Below, piece by piece: positions 1 through 7,235 of a DNA stretch of 64,000 nt (the first letter of the stretch is position 1; each line of letters begins with the position of its first letter). The position numbers and the translations under genes are program-made. A model generated the notes under the pieces. The model was not told the DNA's origin. It was given only the letters and a program-made list of their open reading frames with translations, and ran no database searches. Origin of the DNA: Marilutibacter chinensis (lineage in GTDB: Bacteria; Pseudomonadota; Gammaproteobacteria; Xanthomonadales; Xanthomonadaceae); assembly GCF_021725675.1 (NCBI RefSeq), contig NZ_JAKJPO010000001.1, positions 1,054,001 to 1,118,000 of the forward strand. The letters run 5' to 3'.

Positions 1-89
1 TGCTCTCGCCGGCATGACATGCTCGCCACTCCCGCCGTACTGACACCTCTTGCTGGGGCTACGTCGCCCCACTCCGGGTCGAGGATGGA

Positions 90-803
90 ATGACAGCACT
101 CGTGATACTGCCCGGGCTCGACGGCACCACGGCCCTGCTCGAAGCGTTCTGCTCCCGTATCCGGCAATCGGGGCTGCCGGCTCGCACCACCGCCTATCCG
201 CCTGATCGCGTGCTGGGCTATCCCCAGCTCGAATCCCTGGTTCGAGCCAAATTGCCTGCCTCGGAACCCTTCGTGTTGCTTGGCGAGTCGTTTTCGGGGC
301 CATTGGCCATCCGTATCGCGGCCCGGCCGCCGGCCAACCTGGCCGGACTGGTGCTGTCCACTACCTTTGCCCGTTCGCCCGTGCCCGCCCTGGCGCCGTT
401 GACCGGGCTCGTCCGCTTCGCCCCGGCTCGCCCGCCGATGCCGCTGCTGTACTGGTGGCTGCTCGGATCGTGGGCGACGCCGCCCCTCCGCTCGGCTCTT
501 CAGTCGGCGCTGCATACGGTCGTGCCCTCGGTACTACGCGCCCGGGCCGCAGCGGCGATGAGCGTGGATGTGTCGGCCGTCTTGCCTTCCATACGAATGC
601 CGGCAATGCATCTGGTGGCCAGTCGCGACCGGCTGCTTGGCCGATCTGCTGCCCAGTTGGTGGCGCACGGCATTCCGCATTGCCGTACCGTCACCGTCGC
701 CGGACCACATCTGCTGCTGCAGGCTGCAACAGAGCCATGCGCCCTCGAGGTCGCGGATTTCGTATCTGGCCTTGCCATCGGCAACTCGCCCGCACGATCA
801 TGA
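90..803 (+). CDS. alpha/beta hydrolase family protein
   Basis: The 237-residue product has an alpha/beta-hydrolase layout: a strand followed by the oxyanion-type PGLDG near residue 10, a nucleophile elbow GESFSG around residue 67, and a late histidine in GPHLLLQA that fits the catalytic His. This points to a small cytoplasmic esterase or lipase-like enzyme; the substrate cannot be told. There is no signal peptide. The ATG follows GAGG in the preceding ten bases. It stands alone, and the next 180 bases hold no convincing gene. Confidence 0.75.
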   Translation: MTALVILPGLDGTTALLEAFCSRIRQSGLPARTTAYPPDRVLGYPQLESLVRAKLPASEPFVLLGESFSGPLAIRIAARPPANLAGLVLSTTFARSPVPALAPLTGLVRFAPARPPMPLLYWWLLGSWATPPLRSALQSALHTVVPSVLRARAAAAMSVDVSAVLPSIRMPAMHLVASRDRLLGRSAAQLVAHGIPHCRTVTVAGPHLLLQAATEPCALEVADFVSGLAIGNSPARS

Positions 804-887
804 CCCGGCCAGTCGCGACCACTGACGACTGGCGCGCCCACGAAGCAGCCGCCTCCAGACCTTTGCGTTGCGATAAGCTGCAATACG

Positions 888-983
888 ATGAACATCGATC
901 TTTTCCAGCGGCGGAAACACGATCCCCATGAGCTCCGGCAACATGTTCGCGGCGACATGTTTCCCACTGGAACCAGGCGTTGA
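888..983 (+). CDS. possible 31-residue peptide upstream of a small membrane protein
   Basis: A short ATG frame encodes a basic, His-rich 31-residue peptide. Its TGA overlaps the TTG that opens the next frame (TTGA), the arrangement expected for translational coupling. No family is recognised and the shine-dalgarno is weak. It could equally be the 5' part of one gene split from the downstream membrane segment by a frameshift. Kept as a low-confidence call because of the overlap. Confidence 0.2.
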   Translation: MNIDLFQRRKHDPHELRQHVRGDMFPTGTRR

Positions 984-1189
984 CTCCCGGATTCCTCCCA
1001 CTGGCCCTGCTGGGATCGACCGCGGTCGTCACGACGGCGATCGGAGGATTTCTTTGCTATCGCGGACACGCCTTCGTCGGCGTTCCTGTGCTTTTTCTCG
1101 CCCTCGTTCTCGTCGACTTCTTCCGCAACCGGGCCATCCGCATCGCCGCCGCTCGTAACGACAAGGACCGGGACAGGCGTGAAGATTGA
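980..1189 (+). CDS. small two-helix membrane protein (hypothetical)
   Basis: From a TTG codon this frame encodes 69 residues with two hydrophobic stretches (about residues 4-24 and 30-46), a short loop, and a strongly charged tail (RNDKDRDRRED). That is the pattern of a small inner-membrane protein with a cytoplasmic tail. No ATG or GTG is available after the preceding in-frame stop at 929-931, so the TTG is the only start; it overlaps the stop of the 31-residue frame upstream. Function unknown. Confidence 0.35.
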   Translation: MTPGFLPLALLGSTAVVTTAIGGFLCYRGHAFVGVPVLFLALVLVDFFRNRAIRIAAARNDKDRDRRED

Positions 1190-1354
1190 TACAGGATGCT
1201 CCCGCATCCGACGCCCGGCAGACTGGCCCGGAGCCTCGTCGTCCGGCTGCTCACGCGTTCAGTACCGTGCCTGAATCCCGGGCGGTGTAGTGCGCCCGCC
1301 GCTGCTGCGATTCGGGTAGATTGCGGGAGTCCCGGAAGCACATGGAGGTCGACG

Positions 1355-1750
1355 ATGCGACTGTTGCTGACGAACGTCCTGCTCGCGTTCGCGCTGTGCC
1401 TGTCGGCGCCCGCGTCCGCGCACGATGACGACGAATGGGTTTTCTACCAGGCCAGCGAGCTGGTGCCGTGGTGCCGGCAGGAGGCCGAGGCGCTCTACAT
1501 CGGCCTGGGCATGACGCCGTACCAGTGGGCGGCCTCGTATCACGACCGCAGCAACGTCCTGTACGTGCAGGGCCGGTTGCGCGTGCACGGCGACGATGTC
1601 GCGGTGCGCTGCCGGGTGGCGCGAGGCGCCCGCGAGCGGTACGCGGTGATCGAGGTCGACGACCCCACGCTGCAGCAGGAGAGCGAGGCGGCGGGCGGCA
1701 TCGACGGTTCTCCTCTCCGTGCAGCGCAGGCCACGCAGGCACCGCGCTGA
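1355..1750 (+). CDS. small secreted protein, hypothetical
   Basis: The ATG at 1355 is chosen over upstream in-frame starts because GGAGG lies 8 bases before it and because it puts a clean signal peptide at the N terminus (hydrophobic core residues 3-18, cleavage near APASAHD). The mature part of about 110 residues has two cysteines (in PWCRQE and VRCRVA) that could form a disulfide, and no known motif. It is probably periplasmic. No family is recognised; similar small proteins occur in xanthomonads. Confidence 0.6.
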   Translation: MRLLLTNVLLAFALCLSAPASAHDDDEWVFYQASELVPWCRQEAEALYIGLGMTPYQWAASYHDRSNVLYVQGRLRVHGDDVAVRCRVARGARERYAVIEVDDPTLQQESEAAGGIDGSPLRAAQATQAPR

Positions 1751-1776
1751 GATGATCAGCGCCGGCCGGCGTACGG

Positions 1777-2151
1777 ATGGGCGATACGATGGACCTGCTG
1801 TACTCCGCGTCCCTGTTGCTGGCCATCGTCCTGGCCGGCACCGGATTGGCGGCCGCGGCTACCTGCCTGCTGATGCGAGCCGCCGCGAAGCGTTCCACCG
1901 GATACCCGCCATCGCCGACCGTTCCTGCGAGACACCGTGCCTGGCTTCGCGGCAGCGCGGCCCTGGTCGTGACCGCAACAGCATGTCTGTGCGTATCGGT
2001 GTTGGCGCACCGTTTCTCCGGCCACGGCCCGGGCAGTCCGGCACCGATGGACATGCCGCGGTTCCTGATCGAGCATCCGGCCTTCGGGATCGCGGCCCTG
2101 CTGGTACTCTCGGCGGCCACCGCATTGGCATTCGCGAGGAACAAGGCCTGA
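1777..2151 (+). CDS. small membrane protein with three hydrophobic segments
   Basis: The 124-residue product has hydrophobic stretches at about residues 8-32, 59-77 and 100-118, consistent with a three-pass inner-membrane protein. An internal ATG at codon 5 (MDLLYSASLL) is an equally good start. It lies 13 bases before a lipoprotein gene on the same strand and may share its transcript. No family or function recognised. Confidence 0.5.
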   Translation: MGDTMDLLYSASLLLAIVLAGTGLAAAATCLLMRAAAKRSTGYPPSPTVPARHRAWLRGSAALVVTATACLCVSVLAHRFSGHGPGSPAPMDMPRFLIEHPAFGIAALLVLSAATALAFARNKA

Positions 2152-2164
2152 GCGGCCCGGCACG

Positions 2165-2728
2165 ATGAGCAGATCCGCCCTCCTGTCCCACCGCATGCAG
2201 TTCCACTGCATGGCCGCCCTCGCGCTGGCGCTGACTGCGTGCACCACGAGCGGGCATACCGCGAAGGCCGAGCCGCAGGCTTCACGCTTCGTCATCGTCC
2301 GGCATGCCGAGAAGCAAAGCGGCGACGCGGCGACGGCCAGACCGGACGATCCCGCACTCACCGATGCTGGCCGCGAGCGCGCCGTGCGGCTGGCCGCTTC
2401 GCTCGTCGGCGATCCGGTGGTGGCCGTGTATGCGACGCCGTACCGCCGCACCCGAGACACCGCATCGCCGACCGCACGCATGCACGGTCTGCAGGTCAGC
2501 GAGTACGATCCGCACCAGCCGGCCTCGGCGCTGGTCGACGCACTGCGTACCGCGCATCCGCACGGCACGGTGCTGGTGGTCGGCCACAGCAACACCGTGC
2601 CCGCGATCGCTTCCGCACTGTGCGGCTGCGAGATCGCCCCGATCGGCGAGGACGAGTACGACCACCGCCACGTCATCGACATCGACCGCCAAGGGCGGGC
2701 GCGGCTGGGCGGCAGTCCGGCGCCCTGA
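2165..2728 (+). CDS. histidine phosphatase family lipoprotein (phosphoglycerate mutase-like)
   Basis: The product opens with a signal peptide ending in a lipobox (LALTAC, Cys near residue 27), so it should be lipid-anchored in the envelope. After it comes the branch-2-type RHG signature as VRHAEK, the downstream LTDAGRERA motif, the YRRTRDTA segment and a second histidine in VVGHSNT, all expected of the histidine phosphatase fold. The length (187 aa) fits a minimal one-domain member. Such secreted members remove phosphate from small molecules or sugars; the substrate here is unknown. Confidence 0.8.
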   Translation: MSRSALLSHRMQFHCMAALALALTACTTSGHTAKAEPQASRFVIVRHAEKQSGDAATARPDDPALTDAGRERAVRLAASLVGDPVVAVYATPYRRTRDTASPTARMHGLQVSEYDPHQPASALVDALRTAHPHGTVLVVGHSNTVPAIASALCGCEIAPIGEDEYDHRHVIDIDRQGRARLGGSPAP

Positions 2729-2860
2729 ACTCGGCCCCGACGGGGTCGCATCGCGCGCCCACGCGTTGTCCGCCGCTGCAACGCTGTGTCGCGACCGCCG
2801 GTCTTCGCCTTCACGCCGACGATGCCAAGCTTTGAGCCTCTCGCAATCACGATCACCACC

Positions 2861-3721
2861 ATGACCACGATCATCGCGCCCCGCGTGCACGACCTCGGCG
2901 GCTTCCAGGTCCGACGCGCCGTCCCCACCCTTCAGGCCCGCAGCGTGGGCCCCTTCGTCTTCGTCGATCACATGGGCCCGGCGGTGTTCGAGCCCGGGCG
3001 CGGCATCGACGTGCGGCCGCATCCGCACATCGGACTGGCGACGGTGACCTTCCTGTGGTCGGGCACCATCACCCATCGCGACACGCTTGGCAGCGTGCAG
3101 GACATCAACCCGGGCGACGTCAACTGGATGACCGCCGGCCGCGGCATCGCCCATTCCGAACGCACGCCGGCGCCGCTGCGCGAGGGCGAGCACCCGCTGC
3201 ATGGCATGCAGACCTGGGTCGCGCTGCCACTGGCCGACGAGGAAACCGCCCCATCCTTCCATCATCACCAGGCCGCTACCCTGCCGCAGCAGCGCCGCGA
3301 CGGCAGCTGGCTGCGGGTGGTCGCCGGCCGCGGCTTCGGCGAGGAGTCGCCGGTGAAGGTGTTTGCCGACACCTTGTACGTCGCGATCGACCTGGATGCG
3401 GATGCCGAACTGGCGCTGGACGACCGTCACGCCGAACGCGCGCTCTACGTACTGGAAGGGCAGGCCCAGCTCGACGGCGCTGACATCCCCGAGCGGCACC
3501 TGATCGTGCTCGACCCCGGCAGCCGCGCGCGGCTGCGGGCGAAGACGACGGTCAAGGCGATGCTGCTGGGCGGCGAACCGCTCGACGGCCGCCGCCACCT
3601 GTGGTGGAACTTCGTTTCCAGCTCGAAGGAGCGGATCGAACAGGCCAAGCAGGACTGGCTCGAGGGCCGGTTCGGCCGGATCGAGGGCGACGACGAGTTC
3701 ATCCCCCTGCCCGACCGTTGA
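2861..3721 (+). CDS. pirin family protein
   Basis: Pirins are bicupin, usually iron-binding proteins; bacterial ones can act as quercetinases or bind metabolic enzymes. The metal ligands are visible in the N-terminal cupin: PHPHIGLATVTF, THRD, and HSERTP after MTAGRGIAHSE. The C-terminal cupin ends with the family-typical WWNFVSSSKERIEQAK. The start at 2861 (286 aa) matches the usual pirin N terminus; an upstream ATG at 2786 would add 25 unrelated residues. A second pirin lies 2.2 kb away on the other strand. Confidence 0.85.
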   Translation: MTTIIAPRVHDLGGFQVRRAVPTLQARSVGPFVFVDHMGPAVFEPGRGIDVRPHPHIGLATVTFLWSGTITHRDTLGSVQDINPGDVNWMTAGRGIAHSERTPAPLREGEHPLHGMQTWVALPLADEETAPSFHHHQAATLPQQRRDGSWLRVVAGRGFGEESPVKVFADTLYVAIDLDADAELALDDRHAERALYVLEGQAQLDGADIPERHLIVLDPGSRARLRAKTTVKAMLLGGEPLDGRRHLWWNFVSSSKERIEQAKQDWLEGRFGRIEGDDEFIPLPDR

Positions 3722-3754
3722 TCGGCGCGGAGGCAGACGTATTCACGAAATCGT

Positions 3755-3792
3755 GACAAATATCACGCGACGTGACGACCGCGTGATTTGTC
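3755..3792. promoter_or_regulatory. inverted repeat with TCACGCG sites, candidate operator
   Basis: GACAAAT-AT-CACGCG (3755-3769) faces CGCGTGATTTGTC (3780-3792), a near-perfect dyad with one two-base insertion. Further TCACGCG copies occur at 3828 and 3872, the latter two in the 13-base repeat TCACGCGGTRGCC. A GTGAC-gttg-GTCAC dyad overlaps at 3818-3831. The cluster fills the gap in front of the secreted protein at 3896, which suggests operator sites; the dyad could also act as a terminator for the pirin gene. Confidence 0.4.
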
Positions 3793-3895
3793 AATCCCCT
3801 CCGTCTGCTTTATGGTCGTGACGTTGGTCACGCGGTGGCCGGCACACCCATTCCGGGTGGCAACACCTGGATCACGCGGTAGCCAGGGGGATTTC

Positions 3896-4369
3896 ATGAA
3901 GATGGGGACACGTTGCAAGACGTTCTGCGTGCTGGCCCTGCCATTGCTGGGCCTGTTTTCCACGGCCGCGGCGCACGCACAGGATGTCCAGGGAGGGTGT
4001 CCAGAACTTCCGGCCGAGACGGGACTGACCTGGGAATACCGGGGCATGGACGGTGCCGATTTCTGCCGCGCGTTGCGTGAAGACGGCAGCGAGGCCTTCG
4101 GCATGTACATTTCGAAGGATCCGGCATTCGAGCCCAAGCGCTCGAACAAGGCCGAGGACGGGCGGATCGACGGGCAGGCGGTGGTCTGGTACCGCAGCGA
4201 GCTGGCCGGCAAGCCGGACGTGATCGCCCGCGAGACACTGCTGGAGGTGGGCAAGAACCGGACCGCCCACATCTGGGTCCAGGCACAGGACGAGCAGCAG
4301 TTGCAGGAGTCCTATCGGCAGGCCGCCGACCTGCGCTTCAACCCGCAGCGGCAGCTCAGCAGCAACTGA
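3896..4369 (+). CDS. periplasmic protein, hypothetical
   Basis: The ATG at 3896 follows AGGGGG by five bases and yields a 157-residue protein with a signal peptide (hydrophobic LALPLLGLFS, cleavage after AHAQ). The in-frame ATG at 3788 would bury that signal and is rejected. The mature domain has two cysteines (GGCPEL and FCRALR) and a C-terminal helix ending in LRFNPQRQLSSN. No family is recognised. The 175 bases upstream carry an unusual cluster of dyads, so expression may be regulated. Confidence 0.6.
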   Translation: MKMGTRCKTFCVLALPLLGLFSTAAAHAQDVQGGCPELPAETGLTWEYRGMDGADFCRALREDGSEAFGMYISKDPAFEPKRSNKAEDGRIDGQAVVWYRSELAGKPDVIARETLLEVGKNRTAHIWVQAQDEQQLQESYRQAADLRFNPQRQLSSN

Positions 4370-4773
4370 CCGGCACGCGGCGGCAGACGATGGCCGGGCG
4401 CGGAGGCGATGATCGGTCGCTCTCCGCGTCGGGTCGCTGACGTCCCCGGCGTCGGGGATCGGCAACGATCGGCCGGTGTCGCTCTTCTTCCGGGCACTGC
4501 GCCCGCTCGCGTCGGACTACCGCACGGCCCGCTGTGGCCGCACGCGCAACCGCGCGCACGCCGCCCCTCGGCCCTGCCTGACAGTGCCTCGGCCCCCACC
4601 CCCAAGGTTCGGACCCTCTGCGCCATCTGCAACGGACGCGGTGCTTCCAGGACGCCCCCGCCCCTTAACCAATTTGGAACATTCCTTCACGGCCTTTGCA
4701 CTAGCGTCGGCTTCGGCCGTGCCCGGCTGACCGGCGCCACGCGCCGCCCATTCTACTTTCGGGGAGAAAGTCC
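4370..4773. other. intergenic region, no gene seen
   Basis: About 400 bases between the periplasmic protein and aqpZ. The open frames here have no ribosome site, no family resemblance and arginine/proline-rich translations typical of noncoding GC-rich DNA. The last 100 bases drop in GC and probably contain the aqpZ promoter, but no clear -35/-10 pair was identified. Confidence 0.5.
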
Positions 4774-5508
4774 ATGATCAAACGACTCGGTGCGGAGTTC
4801 CTCGGCACGTTCTGGCTGGTGCTGGGCGGCTGTGGCAGCGCGGTGCTGGCAGCGAACTTCGGGGGCGAAGGCAACCCGCTGGGCATCGGGCTGCTGGGAG
4901 TGTCGCTGGCGTTCGGCCTGACCGTGCTGACCGGCGCCTACGCGTTCGGCCACATCTCGGGGGCGCATTTCAACCCGGCGGTGAGCTTCGGCCTGTGGGC
5001 CGGAGGACGCTTCCCGATGCGCGACCTGGTGCCGTACATCGTCGCCCAGGTACTCGGCGGCCTGTTCGCCGGCTTCATCCTCTGGCAGATCGCCAGCGGG
5101 TCGCCGGCCTTCGCCCCGGATCCGTCCGCGGCCGGCAATTTCGCCAGCAACGGCTTCGGACCGCTGTCGCCGGGCGGCTACACGGTCGCGGCTGCGTTCC
5201 TGTGCGAAGTGGTGCTGACGGCGATGTTCCTGGTCGTGATCATGGGCGCGACCCACAGCCGCGCGCCGGCGGGGTTCGCCCCGATCGCGATCGGCCTGGC
5301 ACTCACGCTCATCCACCTGATCAGCATCCCGGTCACCAATACCTCGGTGAATCCGGCGCGCTCGACCGGCGTAGCGGTGTTCGCCGGCTCGGGGGCGCTG
5401 TCGCAGCTGTGGCTGTTCTGGCTGGCGCCGATCCTCGGCGGACTGCTGGGCGGCTTCCTCTACAGGGCACTGGGGCCGGAGCGGCCGGACGTGGTTGGCG
5501 ACCGCTGA
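4774..5508 (+). CDS. aqpZ: aquaporin Z
   Basis: A water channel of the inner membrane. The 244 residues give six membrane helices with both half-helix NPA motifs, in HFNPAVSFG (NPA 67-69) and SVNPARSTG (NPA 193-195). The water-selective constriction residues are present: F near 47, H181 and R196, as in AqpZ rather than GlpF, whose pore has Gly and Trp/Phe there. GGGGAG lies nine bases before the ATG. It is monocistronic, closed by a strong hairpin at 5535. Confidence 0.92.
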   Translation: MIKRLGAEFLGTFWLVLGGCGSAVLAANFGGEGNPLGIGLLGVSLAFGLTVLTGAYAFGHISGAHFNPAVSFGLWAGGRFPMRDLVPYIVAQVLGGLFAGFILWQIASGSPAFAPDPSAAGNFASNGFGPLSPGGYTVAAAFLCEVVLTAMFLVVIMGATHSRAPAGFAPIAIGLALTLIHLISIPVTNTSVNPARSTGVAVFAGSGALSQLWLFWLAPILGGLLGGFLYRALGPERPDVVGDR

Positions 5509-5534
5509 GTACCGCGACTGCGGTCGGAAATACG

Positions 5535-5560
5535 GAAGGCCGCCCCCGGGGGCGGCCTTC
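5535..5560. terminator. bidirectional hairpin terminator after aqpZ
   Basis: A perfect 13+13 palindrome built on GAAGGCCGCCCCC and its complement, followed by TTCG on the + strand. It sits between convergent aqpZ and the DUF3861 gene, so it can end both transcripts. Confidence 0.75.
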
Positions 5561-5580
5561 TTCGCTTCAGGCATCGGCGC

Positions 5581-5892
5581 TCAGACTCCGTCGTCCTCGT
5601 GCACTGCCTTGAGTTTGCCGATGAACGCGCCGAGCGCCGGCTTCAGCGACTGCAGCAACGGATCATCGCGGTTGCGCAGCACCGCCTCGCTGAGCAGCTT
5701 CAGGCCGACAGCGAACGCGGCCGCCTCGTCTTCGCTGGCGAAGCGGCCGCTGTCGCGCTGCAAGCCGACGATCCGGAACAGGTCGTCGTGGTTGCCGTCC
5801 TCGAACACCAGCGGGTCATGCAGCAGCATGCCCCCGCGCGGCGCCGCCAGATGCTCGACGGTGATCCGGTAGCGATGTTCGCGTTTTGCCAT
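5581..5892 (-). CDS. DUF3861 domain protein
   Basis: The 103-residue product starts with the family pattern (basic residues, then YRITVEHLA) and continues through a short FRIVGLQR segment and a helical C terminus, as in DUF3861 proteins of about 90-100 residues. No catalytic motif or membrane segment is seen; function is unknown. It lies downstream of the pirin gene on the same strand (46 bases apart) and is probably co-transcribed with it. Confidence 0.75.
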   Translation of the reverse strand: MAKREHRYRITVEHLAAPRGGMLLHDPLVFEDGNHDDLFRIVGLQRDSGRFASEDEAAAFAVGLKLLSEAVLRNRDDPLLQSLKPALGAFIGKLKAVHEDDGV

Positions 5893-5938
5893 CGGTGCTC
5901 TCCTTCTGTCGATTTCCTGCGGACCCGGGGGCGGTCCC

Positions 5939-6802
5939 TCAGAACCGGCCTTCCTGGTAGTCGACGAAGGCCTGCATGATTTCCTGCTTGGTGTTCATCA
6001 CGAACGGACCGTAACGGGCGACCGGCTCGCGCAAAGGGCGACCGGCGACCAGGATCAGACGCGCCGCCGTTTCTCCCGCGCGCAGCAGCAGGCGTTCACC
6101 GCCGCCGAGCACGGCCAGGGTCTGCGCCGGCACGTCGCGGGCATCCTCGCCTTCGCCGATCGCGATGCCGCCCTCGTAGGCGTACGCGAATGCGCTGTGC
6201 CCCTCGGGCAGCCCGTACGTCCAGGCGACACCAGGCTCGAGCGCGATGTCGAGATAGACCGGATCGGTCGCCGGCTGCACGATCGGGCCGCGGCTGTCGC
6301 CAACCTCGCCGGCAATCACCTTCACCGAAACACCCGGCGCCGGCGTCGTCTGCGGAATGCGGTCGGGCGCGAACTCCTGGTACTGCGGTGCGGTCATCTT
6401 GTCGCGCGAAGGCAGGTTCACCCACAGCTGGAAGCCGCGCATCCGCCCCTCTTCCTGCTCGGGCATCTCCGAGTGCACCAGGCCGCGGCCGGCGGTCATC
6501 CACTGCACGCTGCCGGGCACCAGCACACCCTCGTTGCCGTGGTTGTCCTTGTGCCGCATGCGGCCGTCGAGCATGTAGGTCACGGTCTCGAAGCCGCGGT
6601 GCGGGTGATCCGGAAACCCGGCCAGATAGTCCTCGGGCCGGTCGGTGCCGAATTCGTCCAGCAGCAGGAACGGATCCAGATCGGGCAGCACCGGCCCGCC
6701 GATGACGCGGGTCAGGCGCACGCCGGCCCCGTCGGAGGCCGGCTGGCCACGAACCAGGCGGTTGACCCGGGCATCGCGGGTGTCGGTCGAGGAAGTGTTC
6801 AT
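5939..6802 (-). CDS. pirin family protein
   Basis: A 287-residue pirin with the N-terminal cupin metal set DHPHRGFETVTYM, RHKD and MTAGRGLVHSE, and the C-terminal ending FVMNTKQEIMQAFVDY that marks the YhhW/quercetinase-like group. The ATG at 6802 is preceded by a GGAG-like site and gives the usual N terminus. The same frame stays open upstream to 7192 through a 21-bp repeat tract, which would add 130 residues; this is considered fortuitous. A palindrome at 6918 may be its operator. Confidence 0.87.
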   Translation of the reverse strand: MNTSSTDTRDARVNRLVRGQPASDGAGVRLTRVIGGPVLPDLDPFLLLDEFGTDRPEDYLAGFPDHPHRGFETVTYMLDGRMRHKDNHGNEGVLVPGSVQWMTAGRGLVHSEMPEQEEGRMRGFQLWVNLPSRDKMTAPQYQEFAPDRIPQTTPAPGVSVKVIAGEVGDSRGPIVQPATDPVYLDIALEPGVAWTYGLPEGHSAFAYAYEGGIAIGEGEDARDVPAQTLAVLGGGERLLLRAGETAARLILVAGRPLREPVARYGPFVMNTKQEIMQAFVDYQEGRF

Positions 6803-6917
6803 GGTCGTGTCTCCAATCGGTTGGCCGGTAGCCGTCGGTATCGGCACGGGCAGGTATGGGGCTGGAGAAAGGATGCGCCCGGACAGGCCGACAGGAACGC
6901 GTGTCGGGGCGCATATT

Positions 6918-6935
6918 CGTTCCAAAATTGGAACG
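6918..6935. promoter_or_regulatory. palindromic candidate operator upstream of pirin
   Basis: CGTTCCAA-aa-TTGGAACG is a perfect 8+8 dyad 116 bases before the pirin ATG, in a locally AT-richer patch (ATTCG...CGATGA). Size and symmetry fit a dimeric regulator such as an HxlR or MarR-type repressor; no regulator gene is adjacent. Confidence 0.4.
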
Positions 6936-7000
6936 ATGATCAAAGCCGAAGCTCTAATGCGCTCAATCATGCCGCCAGAGCGACAGCCCAGAGTCCCTAC

Positions 7001-7231
7001 CAGATCCGGGACTTCGCGCTTCGAATCCGCGATCTGGCGCTTCCAGTCCGGGACCTGGCGCCTCAGGTCCAGGACCTCGCGCACCAGTTCCGGAACCCGG
7101 CACTTCTGGTCCGGGACTTCGCGCTTCGAATCCGCAACCTGGCGCATCAAGTCCCGGACCTCGCGCGTGAGGTCCCGGACCCGATGCTTCAAGCCCGGGA
7201 CTTCGCGCTCCAGGTCCTGGGTCCCGAGGCC
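7001..7231. repeat. 21-bp tandem repeat (11 units) encoding heptads on both strands
   Basis: Eleven units of exactly 21 bases run head to tail, the last one degenerate, with the core TCCGGGACcTcGCGC. Units 1-2 (7005-7030) and 6-7 (7110-7135) share 26 identical bases, so an older 105-base (5x21) unit is superimposed. Because 21 is a multiple of three, one + frame reads heptads like QIRDFAL, RIRDLAL, PVRDLAP. The - frame continuous with the pirin reads REVRDLM, RQVADSK, REVPDQK. Both have V/I and L spaced as in coiled coils. It abuts the stop of rlmKL. Confidence 0.85.
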
Positions 7232-7235
7232 CGGC

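Noticed and set aside
617-819. Repeated GGCCAGTCGCGACC at 617 and 806
   Set aside because: Only 14 bases, one copy in coding sequence and flanks unrelated; probably chance in GC-rich DNA.
5939-7192. 417-residue pirin with an N-terminal repeat extension
   Set aside because: A standard pirin start exists at 6802, and the intervening segment has a palindrome and no conserved sequence; kept only as a hypothesis in the findings.
7001-7231. CRISPR array
   Set aside because: Units are contiguous 21-mers without spacers, and no cas gene is near.
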